NCBI GenBank assembly: GCA_938045315.1
Contig: CALINM010000080.1
Location: forward strand, 1 to 5,757
Source of the DNA: an uncultured bacterium
Lineage (GTDB): Bacteria; CALINM01
Length of the DNA: 5,757 nt
Reading direction: 5' to 3'
This document shows positions 1 to 5,757 of this stretch, one piece after another. Each line of letters starts with the position of its first letter. The stretch's first letter is position 1. A program made the translations under genes and the position numbers. Below the pieces are notes generated by a model that saw nothing but the letters and a program-made list of their open reading frames with translations, made no database searches and was not told where the DNA came from.

Positions 1-2000
1 TTAATCTTTTTATGATAAATTCTAACGATTTTATTATTTTCTATGAATTGTCTCGAGATTTCCGCCTCATCAAGATATGCTGACTCTAAAATATTACCTG
101 CTTTAAAAATAAGATCTTTTAAAGTCATATTCTCCGTGTAAACGTATTCGCCGGGTTTTAAAACCTCCCCTGATATGGAAACAGTCTTTTTATACTTCTC
201 CTCATTAATCGAATGGATAATAATTATATCCTCATCCTGAACAAGTAGATTTTCTTCTGGCAATCCTGATATAACCTTTTCCACATCAAAGTATAATGTT
301 TTATAATCCCTATTTGGAGTAACTCTTATTATTTCTGCCTGTTTCATATAAGCCAATTTTGTCAACCCTCCAGCCAGGGCTATAACATCCCTTACAGTAG
401 TATTATCAACCACAGGGTACTTGCCCGGATTTCTAACCTCACCAATAATTTCTACCATAGGTCTATCCTTAAAAAACCACTTATTAAAAATGTAGATACT
501 ATCTTGAGGTTGTAAATGCAGATTATATTTGGCACCATCTGTAAATACCTTTTCCAGGTTAAAAGGTATAAGCTCAGTTCTAAGATCCGGCAAAGCCAAT
601 CTCTTAATTAGAGCATAATCAAAATATGTCTCAGGCAGAAGATCGTTGTAATCTTTAATTAAATCTCTAATTTTCATTCCCTCTTTATATTCATACCTTC
701 CCTGTCTCTTTACATTACCATAGAGGTATACTACATTCCCTTCTCTATCAACAATGTTGAATATACTTACAAGATCACCATCCTTTAAATGGAATTGTTT
801 TGATTTTTCAAGATCCTTATCATTAATATCAATTATTACTTGTTTCTCGTTTTTAATGATTCTCTCCACCTGTATCTGTTGAGTGTAACCGGTTGGTAAG
901 ATGCCACCAGCCAACTCAATTAAATCATGTAATGTTTCATTTTCTTTTAGTTCGTAAATTGCTGGCCTCTTTACATTACCCACAATACCAACAATTGGTC
1001 CTGAGACTGGCACAAAAATTACATCCCCTGCCTGCAAAAACCTATCTTGTGACTTATCTCCCTTAAGTAATAAATCATATAAATCAAATTCTGCAATAAC
1101 TTTATTTTTTCTATTGAGTTTTACTTTACGCATACTTCCAATGTTATTTGGTCCTCCCGCTAAAAGTAAAGCATCAGTTATTGTGGCAAATGAACCAATG
1201 TTGTAAGCTCCGGGTTTTTTAACATCACCTAAGACAAATATGGGTATACTCTTTAAATTTCCTAAAGTTACATTAACCTCAACGCCAATCACCTCTTTAA
1301 CTTTTTTCGTGATCATACTGACCATCTGATCGTAAGTTAAGCCTGTTACATTTACTGGACCTAAATTAGGAATCATTATATTACCATTTCTATCTACCAC
1401 TAAATTATACTGGGCATTAATTCTACCCCATATTAAAACCCTCACTTCATCACCCGGACCAATAACATAATTGCCAGGAACAGGTATATCACCTCTTGAT
1501 GTTATTAATTTTGAAGACGCAGTTTTAAAAAAATCATATCCAAAGGGCTTTATATCTTTTTTTATGGTTTGATAACCACTAATAGATCTATATTTCTCAA
1601 ATAAAGTGTTTTTAATCTCATCATCTTCATTTATTTTTGGACTACTTTCACTTTCAGTTACCTTTAATTCTCCCATGGAATCCTTTTTTTCCAGCATTTC
1701 TTTTCCCTTCAGAACTTCTTCAATTGTGAGCCCTTTAAATTCTGGCATGTTTCTAATGGATTCTATTGCCTCCTTTGTGATCCCCTGACTCTCAAAAAGA
1801 TCCTGAGCTGTTTTCAATTGTTCTGGTGTTAATTGTATTCCTTGCATGGGTTGATTAGTAATAGTATCTTGTGATGAACCTGCATTAATGGAAATATTTT
1901 TCGTAGTTTGCCTCTCCTGGGCTCTTAAAGGCTCTGTTATCAAATTCATAGAAACAAAAATCAAAAGATATAAGCAAAGTCTCATTACAAATTTACTCAT
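1..2000 (-). CDS. SLBB-repeat polysaccharide export protein (Wza-like), C-terminus beyond the left edge
   Basis: Reading from the ATG at 2000-1998, the frame stays open without a stop for 666 codons and runs off the left edge, so the C-terminus is missing. Seen: an N-terminal hydrophobic segment (about residues 5-21) ending in LRA-QE, a plausible signal peptidase I site after Ala27; a polar, partly acidic linker (28-150); the family-typical KPFGYDFF block; then a Poly_export domain (about 174-247) with YVIGPGDEVRVLIWG at 178-192; then five SLBB domains whose conserved glycine (G-D/E/N-V) lies at 258, 341, 428, 520 and 611. Known: such proteins form the periplasm/outer-membrane channel for capsule or exopolysaccharide export. 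Unlike E. coli Wza, no lipobox cysteine is seen. The start is backed by GGGAGGAG six bases upstream and overlaps the end of the Wzz gene by 8 bp, suggesting coupled translation. Large members of this family usually exceed 800 residues, so more SLBB sequence is expected outside the window. Exact substrate unknown. Confidence 0.93.
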   Translation of the reverse strand, partial: MSKFVMRLCLYLLIFVSMNLITEPLRAQERQTTKNISINAGSSQDTITNQPMQGIQLTPEQLKTAQDLFESQGITKEAIESIRNMPEFKGLTIEEVLKGKEMLEKKDSMGELKVTESESSPKINEDDEIKNTLFEKYRSISGYQTIKKDIKPFGYDFFKTASSKLITSRGDIPVPGNYVIGPGDEVRVLIWGRINAQYNLVVDRNGNIMIPNLGPVNVTGLTYDQMVSMITKKVKEVIGVEVNVTLGNLKSIPIFVLGDVKKPGAYNIGSFATITDALLLAGGPNNIGSMRKVKLNRKNKVIAEFDLYDLLLKGDKSQDRFLQAGDVIFVPVSGPIVGIVGNVKRPAIYELKENETLHDLIELAGGILPTGYTQQIQVERIIKNEKQVIIDINDKDLEKSKQFHLKDGDLVSIFNIVDREGNVVYLYGNVKRQGRYEYKEGMKIRDLIKDYNDLLPETYFDYALIKRLALPDLRTELIPFNLEKVFTDGAKYNLHLQPQDSIYIFNKWFFKDRPMVEIIGEVRNPGKYPVVDNTTVRDVIALAGGLTKLAYMKQAEIIRVTPNRDYKTLYFDVEKVISGLPEENLLVQDEDIIIIHSINEEKYKKTVSISGEVLKPGEYVYTENMTLKDLIFKAGNILESAYLDEAEISRQFIENNKIVRIYHKKI
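51..1241 (-). repeat. Array of five SLBB domains within the export protein
   Basis: Five consecutive protein repeats share the core G-(D/N/E)-V-x-(K/R/N/L)-P/Q-G/A-x-Y, followed by a short strand, a (T/K)-(I/L/V)-x-(D)-L/A helix and usually an AGG/AGN turn. Core glycines are at residues 258, 341, 428, 520 and 611, giving spacings of 83, 87, 92 and 91 residues. Repeats 1, 2 and 4 carry a clear AGG turn. Repeat 3 has YND-LLPETYFDYALIKR instead, and repeat 5 has AGN. In known SLBB exporters these domains stack to line the periplasmic part of the channel; that role here is inferred. Confidence 0.75.
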
Positions 2001-2868
2001 TCAAATCTCCTCCCGACTCTTTTTTAATCTTCGTTAGTCTATCTTTAACTATAACAAAAAAAACCCCTATCAAGAGGGATGAAAAAAATGATAACAAAGC
2101 CATAGTAGCCCTTTTGGGTTTTATTTTTTTATCTGGGGCTTTAGGTGGATCGATAATCTTAAAAGAGTGGTTTTCTTTAGCTTCAGCTAACATGGCCTGT
2201 TCTATCTGGTTTGCAATTAAATTATAAATTTTTGCTCTTACAAAAGGATCAAATGATTTGTTTATTTGCGATTCTAAATAGGCTCTGTTAGTTTGAGCAA
2301 CTTTTTTCATGTTTTCACTGATATGTTCTTTCAACTCATTTATTAAGTAACTGAGTACTTTTGCACTCATATTAGGATCTTTAAACTGAAAGGATACTTC
2401 AACAACATTCTCCTTCGTTTTATAATTTACTTTTAAATTTTTTTCAAAAAACCTAAGGCATTCCCAAATTTTTTCATCTTCGCTTTTATCCTTTAAATCC
2501 TCTGGCTTAAAAAACACATTAAGGAGATTATATTTCTTTATAACTTTTTCCTGCAAAACTTTACTTTTAAGAAGTGCAATGACCTCTGTAATTTCCGAAG
2601 CTGGCGGTGGTGTAATACCAAGCTGAGTAGCAAACACGTTCATTAAAGATGGATTAGAACGTGAGGATGAGGGCGCTAAAATAGCTTTAGCCTCATATAT
2701 TGGTGTAAGGAGAAAAGATATCCCTATGGTAAATGAGACAACTATGAAAACAAAAAGAGCAATTTTTTTCCAGAATCTTTTAATGATATAAAAAAACTCT
2801 AATATGTCTATTTCATCTTCGCAAGTTTGATATCCTTGATTTTTAGCCATCTTTTCTTCGCCATTCAT
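1993..2868 (-). CDS. Wzz-type polysaccharide chain-length determinant (co-polymerase)
   Basis: A 291-residue inner-membrane protein with the classic co-polymerase layout: short cytoplasmic N-terminus, TM1 at about 35-56, a periplasmic domain (57-253), and TM2 at about 254-274 followed by a short basic tail. The proline-rich segment before TM2 (DPPKAPDKKIKPKR, 240-253) is the usual Wzz signature. The periplasmic part has helical, coiled-coil-like stretches around 165-232. Known: Wzz proteins oligomerise and set the modal polymer length made by Wzy. No cytoplasmic tyrosine-kinase domain or C-terminal tyrosine cluster is present, so it is not a fused Wzc-type protein. The ATG at 2868 is chosen because AAGGTGG lies five bases upstream; the GTG at 2877 falls inside that site and is unlikely as a start. 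The stop overlaps the export gene by 8 bp, which fits its role as partner of that exporter. Confidence 0.9.
   Translation of the reverse strand: MNGEEKMAKNQGYQTCEDEIDILEFFYIIKRFWKKIALFVFIVVSFTIGISFLLTPIYEAKAILAPSSSRSNPSLMNVFATQLGITPPPASEITEVIALLKSKVLQEKVIKKYNLLNVFFKPEDLKDKSEDEKIWECLRFFEKNLKVNYKTKENVVEVSFQFKDPNMSAKVLSYLINELKEHISENMKKVAQTNRAYLESQINKSFDPFVRAKIYNLIANQIEQAMLAEAKENHSFKIIDPPKAPDKKIKPKRATMALLSFFSSLLIGVFFVIVKDRLTKIKKESGGDLNE
2007..2014 (-). promoter_or_regulatory. Ribosome binding site of the SLBB export gene
   Basis: GGGAGGAG lies six bases before the ATG at 2000-1998, a near-perfect Shine-Dalgarno at good spacing. It sits inside the 3' end of the Wzz gene. It favours this ATG over the second in-frame ATG at 1985-1983, which has no comparable site and would lose the first five residues of the signal peptide. 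Confidence 0.8.
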
Positions 2869-2873
2869 AAAAA

Positions 2874-2880
2874 CCACCTT
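2874..2880 (-). promoter_or_regulatory. Ribosome binding site that decides the Wzz start
   Basis: AAGGTGG is followed by a TTTTT spacer and the ATG at 2868-2866. The in-frame GTG at 2877-2875 is part of this Shine-Dalgarno, so the longest reading frame overstates the protein by three residues. The same AAGGTG core precedes the phosphoglycosyl transferase gene. Confidence 0.65.
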
Positions 2881-2897
2881 ATTTTTAATTTAAAAAC

Positions 2898-2926
2898 ATT
2901 TTTTAAGTAAAACAATCATTTGCCAA
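2898..2926 (-). promoter_or_regulatory. Possible sigma-70-type promoter for the Wzz/export block
   Basis: On the minus strand, TTGGCA (2926-2921, five of six to the -35 consensus) is followed after 17 bases by AAAAAT (2903-2898, four of six to the -10 consensus). A transcript would start near 2891 and give a leader of roughly 23 bases before the Wzz ATG. It lies just downstream of the possible terminator. The surrounding DNA is so A/T-rich that -10-like matches are expected by chance, so this is only a candidate. Confidence 0.25.
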
Positions 2927-2934
2927 TAATATTC

Positions 2935-2963
2935 AAAAAAACTTTCGACTTCCTTGAAAATTT
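2935..2963 (-). terminator. Possible weak intrinsic terminator after the dehydratase gene
   Basis: On the minus strand, AAATTTTC (2963-2956) can pair with GAAAGTTT (2946-2939), including one G-T wobble, around a nine-base loop. The 3' arm runs into a seven-T tract (2941-2935). It lies 14 bases after the dehydratase stop codon. The stem is nearly all A-U, so termination would be weak and the element may be partial read-through or chance. Confidence 0.3.
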
Positions 2964-2976
2964 CTTACTATCCAGT

Positions 2977-4902
2977 TTAATTTTTTAAATAATATTTAAT
3001 CACTTCTCTAATTTTGTCACTACAGTCGGGAGAGTTGATAATATTATAGAAATCCTTAATCATTTTTTCAACGTCATCTAAAGACATTTTATCACGCTCT
3101 TTAGCAATCAAAATCCTATCATAATTTGTTGCAACAGTTCCCTCTTCTGCTGTTAGCAGCTCTTCTAATAAATTCTCTCCTGGTCTAATTCCCGTAAACT
3201 CAATTTTTATATCTTCATAAGGTTTTAAACCATTTATTTTTATTAATTCTTCAGCAAGAGTTAAAATTTTAACAGGCTCGCCCATATCAAGAACAAGAAT
3301 CTCTCCTCCCCTACCCACCGTTGATGCCTGTAATACCAGAGATACAGCTTCTGGTATCGTCATAAAATAGCGCTGCATATCCTTATGTGTAATAGTTATA
3401 GGCCCTCCGTGTTTTATTTGTTCTAAAAAAAGAGGTACAACACTACCCCTGCTACCTAAAACATTTCCAAATCTTACCGAAATAAACTCAGTATTTTTTT
3501 GAGCTATATTACAGTTGTTTCTATTATTAAAAGCTTTACAGATATATTCTGCAATTCTTTTGGTAGCTCCCATAACACTTGTTGGATTTACTGCTTTATC
3601 TGTGGATATGAAAATAAATTTTTCCACATTATACTCATTTGCAACCTTAGCTAAATTATATGTTCCAAAAACATTAGTCTTCACTGCTTCACATGGATTC
3701 AACTCCATCATTGGAACATGTTTATATGCCGCTGCATGAAATACAATATGGGGACAAAACTTATTGAACACTTCTCTAACCCTATCTTTATCCCTTATAT
3801 CTCCTACAACAAAGTGGACCTTACCAGTGAGTTGGGGGAATAAATTCTTTAGTTTTATTTCCATGTTATGTAACTCGGTCTCATCAATTTCAAAAAGCAC
3901 AACGCTTCTTGGCGCAAAACCACATACCTGTATGGTTATTTCTGAACCTATTGATCCTCCTGCTCCTGTTATCAGGATTACCTTTTCTTTTAGAAACTCT
4001 TCTATGGACTCATAAGATATTTTTACTGCCTTTCTTCCAATCAGATCCTCTATAGAGATATCTTCAAGATTTTTTACATTTACTTCATAATTATGAAAGT
4101 TATAAATCCGAGGTATAACTTTTATATCACTTATACCTGCATCCTTAGTTTCATAATATATTTTTCTTAAATTTGTGTGATCAAGGGATGGAATAGCAAT
4201 TATCACATTTTCTACCTTAAATTTGTGCACTATCTCTTTTATTTTACTCAAAGTACCTAAAACTTTTACTCCATGAATATAGATACCTATCTTATTTGGA
4301 TCATCATCAATAAAACCGATTGGGTAAAAATCCTTAAAATTTTGTCTTATAATATCCCTAACTATCATCTCACCAGTATTACCAGCTCCAATAATCAATG
4401 TTTTTTTTCCAGGCCCAATATTATCTTTCGGTAAAAAGATCTCAAGGTACAACCTCTTGAGTGCTCTCAATGCTGACACCAAGACAAAGCTAATCAAACC
4501 ATCCAAAATAAAAATACTTTTGGGAAAACCTTTGAAATCCGGGACTAAATAAGATATAAAACCTGGCAGCTTGATGTCTGGGGGACTAAGCAAAATAAAC
4601 ATAACCAATGCTGATTCAGATATAAGTATTGATTTTGCAATCTTACTTAGATCTTTCAAACCCACATATCTCCATGAGATATAATAAACTTTAGACAATA
4701 TAAAGACAAAAATTTTAAAAATAGCAAAAAAAGGAAGAGCCTTAAAAAACAATATCTTATACAAATCGGGAATATTAAATTCAAACCTTAATAAAAATGA
4801 CAAATACAGGGAAATTATAAATATAAAGAGATCACAAAGGAGAAAAAAAATAAATCTCTTAAGGGGGGTTGGATAAAAAGATATTCCGGGTATATTACTC
4901 AA
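2977..4902 (-). CDS. Membrane-bound UDP-GlcNAc 4,6-dehydratase, CapD/WbpM/PglF type
   Basis: About 641 residues, the full size of the large dehydratase group (numbering from the TTG at 4902). Four membrane segments come first (about 17-38, 50-74, 89-107, 130-149). A first Rossmann-like CoA/NAD-binding fold follows, with GAGNTGE at 172-178, then the catalytic extended-SDR domain with TGAGGSIGSE at 312-321. The catalytic stretch STDKAVNPTSVMGATKR carries Ser433, Met444 and Lys448, the Ser-Met-Lys arrangement known from WbpM-type enzymes in place of Ser-Tyr-Lys. Known family reaction: UDP-GlcNAc to the UDP-4-keto-6-deoxy sugar. The following C4 amination would suit the aminotransferase upstream. 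Start: TTG overlaps the preceding TGA (TTGA) and has GGAGG 11 bases upstream. The GTG at 4920 would add six residues but has no visible ribosome site, since GGAGG follows it. Both remain possible. Exact substrate is inferred. Confidence 0.92.
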   Translation of the reverse strand: MSNIPGISFYPTPLKRFIFFLLCDLFIFIISLYLSFLLRFEFNIPDLYKILFFKALPFFAIFKIFVFILSKVYYISWRYVGLKDLSKIAKSILISESALVMFILLSPPDIKLPGFISYLVPDFKGFPKSIFILDGLISFVLVSALRALKRLYLEIFLPKDNIGPGKKTLIIGAGNTGEMIVRDIIRQNFKDFYPIGFIDDDPNKIGIYIHGVKVLGTLSKIKEIVHKFKVENVIIAIPSLDHTNLRKIYYETKDAGISDIKVIPRIYNFHNYEVNVKNLEDISIEDLIGRKAVKISYESIEEFLKEKVILITGAGGSIGSEITIQVCGFAPRSVVLFEIDETELHNMEIKLKNLFPQLTGKVHFVVGDIRDKDRVREVFNKFCPHIVFHAAAYKHVPMMELNPCEAVKTNVFGTYNLAKVANEYNVEKFIFISTDKAVNPTSVMGATKRIAEYICKAFNNRNNCNIAQKNTEFISVRFGNVLGSRGSVVPLFLEQIKHGGPITITHKDMQRYFMTIPEAVSLVLQASTVGRGGEILVLDMGEPVKILTLAEELIKINGLKPYEDIKIEFTGIRPGENLLEELLTAEEGTVATNYDRILIAKERDKMSLDDVEKMIKDFYNIINSPDCSDKIREVIKYYLKN

Positions 4903-5516
4903 TGTATCAAAATCCTCCACAAAGTTTTTAAAATGAGTCCCATATCAGTTTTAAAAGACTGAAGCTTTAAATACTCTTTGTATATGGCAATTTTTTCAGG
5001 TAAGACTTCTCTAATATAACCTTCTTCAGTGTTTTCATAATTTTTTAGAATCTCTTCTTCGTTTCTGAACTTAATTGAAGCAAAGTCCGTTATTCCCGGT
5101 CTAATTTTTAAAATCTCTTTAAAGTCATCACGATATATATTAACATATTTTTCAACTTCAGGTCTTGGCCCAACAAGACTCATATCACCCTTTAGGACAT
5201 TTATAAGCTGTGGTAGTTCATCTAACTTTGTTTTTCTTAAAAACTTCCCTACTCTCGTTATTCTTGCATCATCTCCCCTCGTTACAGGAGGACCTAACCT
5301 GTCAGCATTAGCTACCATAGTTCTGAATTTAATTAAATTGAATGGAACAAAATTCATGCCAACTCTTTTTTGTTTATAGAAAATATCTCCTCTATCTGAA
5401 AACTTAATTAGCAAACCTATAACTAAAAAAACAGGGAGTAAAAAGAGAATACCCATAAAACTAAGTATAAAATCAATAATTCTTTTACCAAATCTATTGT
5501 AAAAGCTATTTTGCAT
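4899..5516 (-). CDS. Monotopic phosphoglycosyl transferase (bacterial sugar transferase, PglC/WcaJ family)
   Basis: A 205-residue protein matching the small core form of the family. An N-terminal hydrophobic helix (about 12-38) contains LLPVF with Pro28, as expected for the kinked re-entrant membrane helix of monotopic enzymes. The basic KQKRVG block is at 48-53 and KFRTM at 63-67. The catalytic Asp-Glu pair, Asp99-Glu100, lies in [20 protein letters not shown], followed by PRPE at 117-120. [13 protein letters not shown] is at 139-151. Known: these enzymes transfer a sugar-1-phosphate from a UDP-sugar to undecaprenyl phosphate at the cytoplasmic membrane face, starting a polysaccharide or glycan repeat unit. 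No extra N-terminal multi-helix or CoA-binding domain is present, so it is a PglC-size rather than WbaP/WcaJ-size enzyme. The ATG at 5516 has AAGGTG seven bases upstream; the gene overlaps the aminotransferase end by 11 bp. A diNAcBac-like substrate is inferred from neighbours. Confidence 0.95.
   Translation of the reverse strand: MQNSFYNRFGKRIIDFILSFMGILFLLPVFLVIGLLIKFSDRGDIFYKQKRVGMNFVPFNLIKFRTMVANADRLGPPVTRGDDARITRVGKFLRKTKLDELPQLINVLKGDMSLVGPRPEVEKYVNIYRDDFKEILKIRPGITDFASIKFRNEEEILKNYENTEEGYIREVLPEKIAIYKEYLKLQSFKTDMGLILKTLWRILIH
4914..4918 (-). promoter_or_regulatory. Ribosome binding site bearing on the dehydratase start
   Basis: GGAGG lies within the last codons of the phosphoglycosyl transferase gene. 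It is 11 bases before the TTG at 4902-4900 and overlaps the GTG at 4920-4918, so it can serve the TTG but not the GTG. The spacing is at the long end of the usual range, which keeps the start call uncertain. Confidence 0.5.
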
Positions 5517-5757
5517 ATTTCAGCACCTTTTCAATTATGTAATCCTGATCCTCTTCAGTCAAACTGGGATAAATAGGCAGTGAAACAGATTGTTCAAAAA
5601 CTTTATTTGCAACAGGAAAATCCTCATCCTTAAAAGCATAAGTTTTTTTATAATATGGGTGTTTATGAACAGGAATAAAGTGGACAGAAGTACCTACCCC
5701 ATCTTTTTTTAAATTTTCAATAAGCTCATCTCTGTTATTCACTTTAATCACGTAAAG
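5506..5757 (-). CDS. DegT/DnrJ/EryC1/StrS aminotransferase, C-terminal fragment cut by the right edge
   Basis: Only the last 83 codons are in the window. The frame is open to the right edge and begins in-frame with LYVIKV, the usual strand of the small domain. A GTG at 5751 is therefore an internal valine codon, not a start. Recognisable family motifs are RDELIENLKKDGVGTS, then VHFIPVHKHPYYKKTY, then DFPVANKVFEQSVSLPIYPSLTEED near the end. The PLP-binding lysine lies outside the window. Known: the family transfers an amino group from glutamate to a keto sugar nucleotide. With the 4,6-dehydratase two genes downstream, the likely substrate is a UDP-4-keto-6-deoxy-HexNAc (PglE-like role), which is an inference. 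The TAG stop overlaps the phosphoglycosyl transferase start by 11 bp. Confidence 0.9.
   Translation of the reverse strand, partial: LYVIKVNNRDELIENLKKDGVGTSVHFIPVHKHPYYKKTYAFKDEDFPVANKVFEQSVSLPIYPSLTEEDQDYIIEKVLKYAK
5524..5529 (-). promoter_or_regulatory. Ribosome binding site of the phosphoglycosyl transferase gene
   Basis: AAGGTG, seven bases before the ATG at 5516-5514, lies inside the final codons of the aminotransferase gene. This fits translation of both genes from one message. Confidence 0.55.

Larger units (their letters stand above)
2878..2976. other. AT-rich intergenic spacer between sugar-precursor and export blocks
   Basis: This is the only real gap between genes in the window (99 bp before the longest Wzz frame, 108 bp to the chosen ATG). 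It holds the candidate terminator and promoter described separately, plus an all-A/T inverted repeat (TTAAAAA-ATG-TTTTTAA, 2890-2906) just upstream of the Wzz ribosome binding site. I saw no small reading frame, operator-like GC-rich palindrome or JUMPstart-like element in it. Confidence 0.6.

Noticed and set aside
1-3. TTA at the left edge, which reads as TAA on the minus strand and might be the stop of the export gene
   Set aside because: The frame set by the ATG at 2000 uses bases 3-5 as its last full codon (ATT), so the apparent TAA is out of frame and the gene continues beyond the window.
1606-1788. Plus-strand open frame of about 60 codons
   Set aside because: It lies wholly antisense to the well-supported export gene and its Ser/Phe-rich product is the expected reverse reading of Glu/Lys-rich coding DNA; no ribosome site is evident.
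2890-2906. All-A/T inverted repeat just upstream of the Wzz ribosome site as a riboswitch or thermosensor
   Set aside because: A seven-pair A-U stem with a three-base loop in DNA of this composition is expected by chance, and it does not cover the ribosome site or start codon.
3515-4015. Two plus-strand open frames (3515-3739 and 3764-4015)
   Set aside because: Both are antisense to the catalytic domain of the dehydratase, whose motifs fix the minus strand as coding; their products resemble no family I know.
4401-4408. Eight-T run (A8 on the coding strand) in the dehydratase gene as a possible phase-variation tract
   Set aside because: Runs of seven or eight A/T are common throughout this AT-rich window, and this one encodes lysines just before the conserved GAGNTGE motif; nothing marks it as a contingency locus.
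5506-5751. A complete small 81-residue gene starting at a GTG at 5751
   Set aside because: The sequence is the conserved C-terminus of a DegT-type aminotransferase, and the frame continues in-frame (LYV) to the window edge, so the GTG is internal.

Overview
This window is a slice of a cell-surface polysaccharide locus from a Gram-negative bacterium. All five genes are on the minus strand, so they are transcribed from the right edge toward the left. The DNA is AT-rich (roughly one third G+C by eye), the Shine-Dalgarno sites are conventional, and an envelope-spanning export apparatus implies an outer membrane. Protein style and composition would fit a low-GC lineage such as Deferribacterota. 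That placement is an impression from family resemblance, not something the sequence proves.

Layout in transcription order. (1) 5757-5506: C-terminal end of a DegT/DnrJ/EryC1/StrS-type PLP aminotransferase, cut by the right edge. (2) 5516-4899: a complete small monotopic phosphoglycosyl transferase (bacterial sugar transferase family, PglC/WcaJ type). (3) 4902 (or 4920)-2977: a complete membrane-anchored nucleotide-sugar 4,6-dehydratase of the CapD/WbpM/PglF type. (4) About 100 bp of very AT-rich DNA with a possible weak terminator followed by a possible promoter. (5) 2868-1993: a Wzz-type chain-length determinant (polysaccharide co-polymerase). (6) 2000-1: a long polysaccharide-export protein (Poly_export domain plus at least five SLBB domains). 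It is open at the left edge and lacks its C-terminus.

The genes form two functional blocks. The first three overlap one another by a few bases and look translationally coupled. A 4,6-dehydratase, a DegT aminotransferase and a small phosphoglycosyl transferase together are the hallmark of making a UDP-4-amino-4,6-dideoxy-GlcNAc derivative (bacillosamine/QuiNAc4N-like) and loading it onto undecaprenyl phosphate as the first sugar of a repeat unit. The second block, Wzz plus the SLBB exporter, overlaps by 8 bp. It would control chain length and carry the finished polymer across the periplasm and outer membrane. Flippase, polymerase and further glycosyltransferases are not in the window.

I did not see RNA genes, CRISPR arrays, insertion sequences or attachment sites. 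The content is a recognisable polysaccharide biosynthesis/export locus rather than an undescribed system. The points most worth a second look are the start-codon and coupling arrangement, the serial SLBB array with a non-lipoprotein signal peptide, and the intergenic break between the two blocks.
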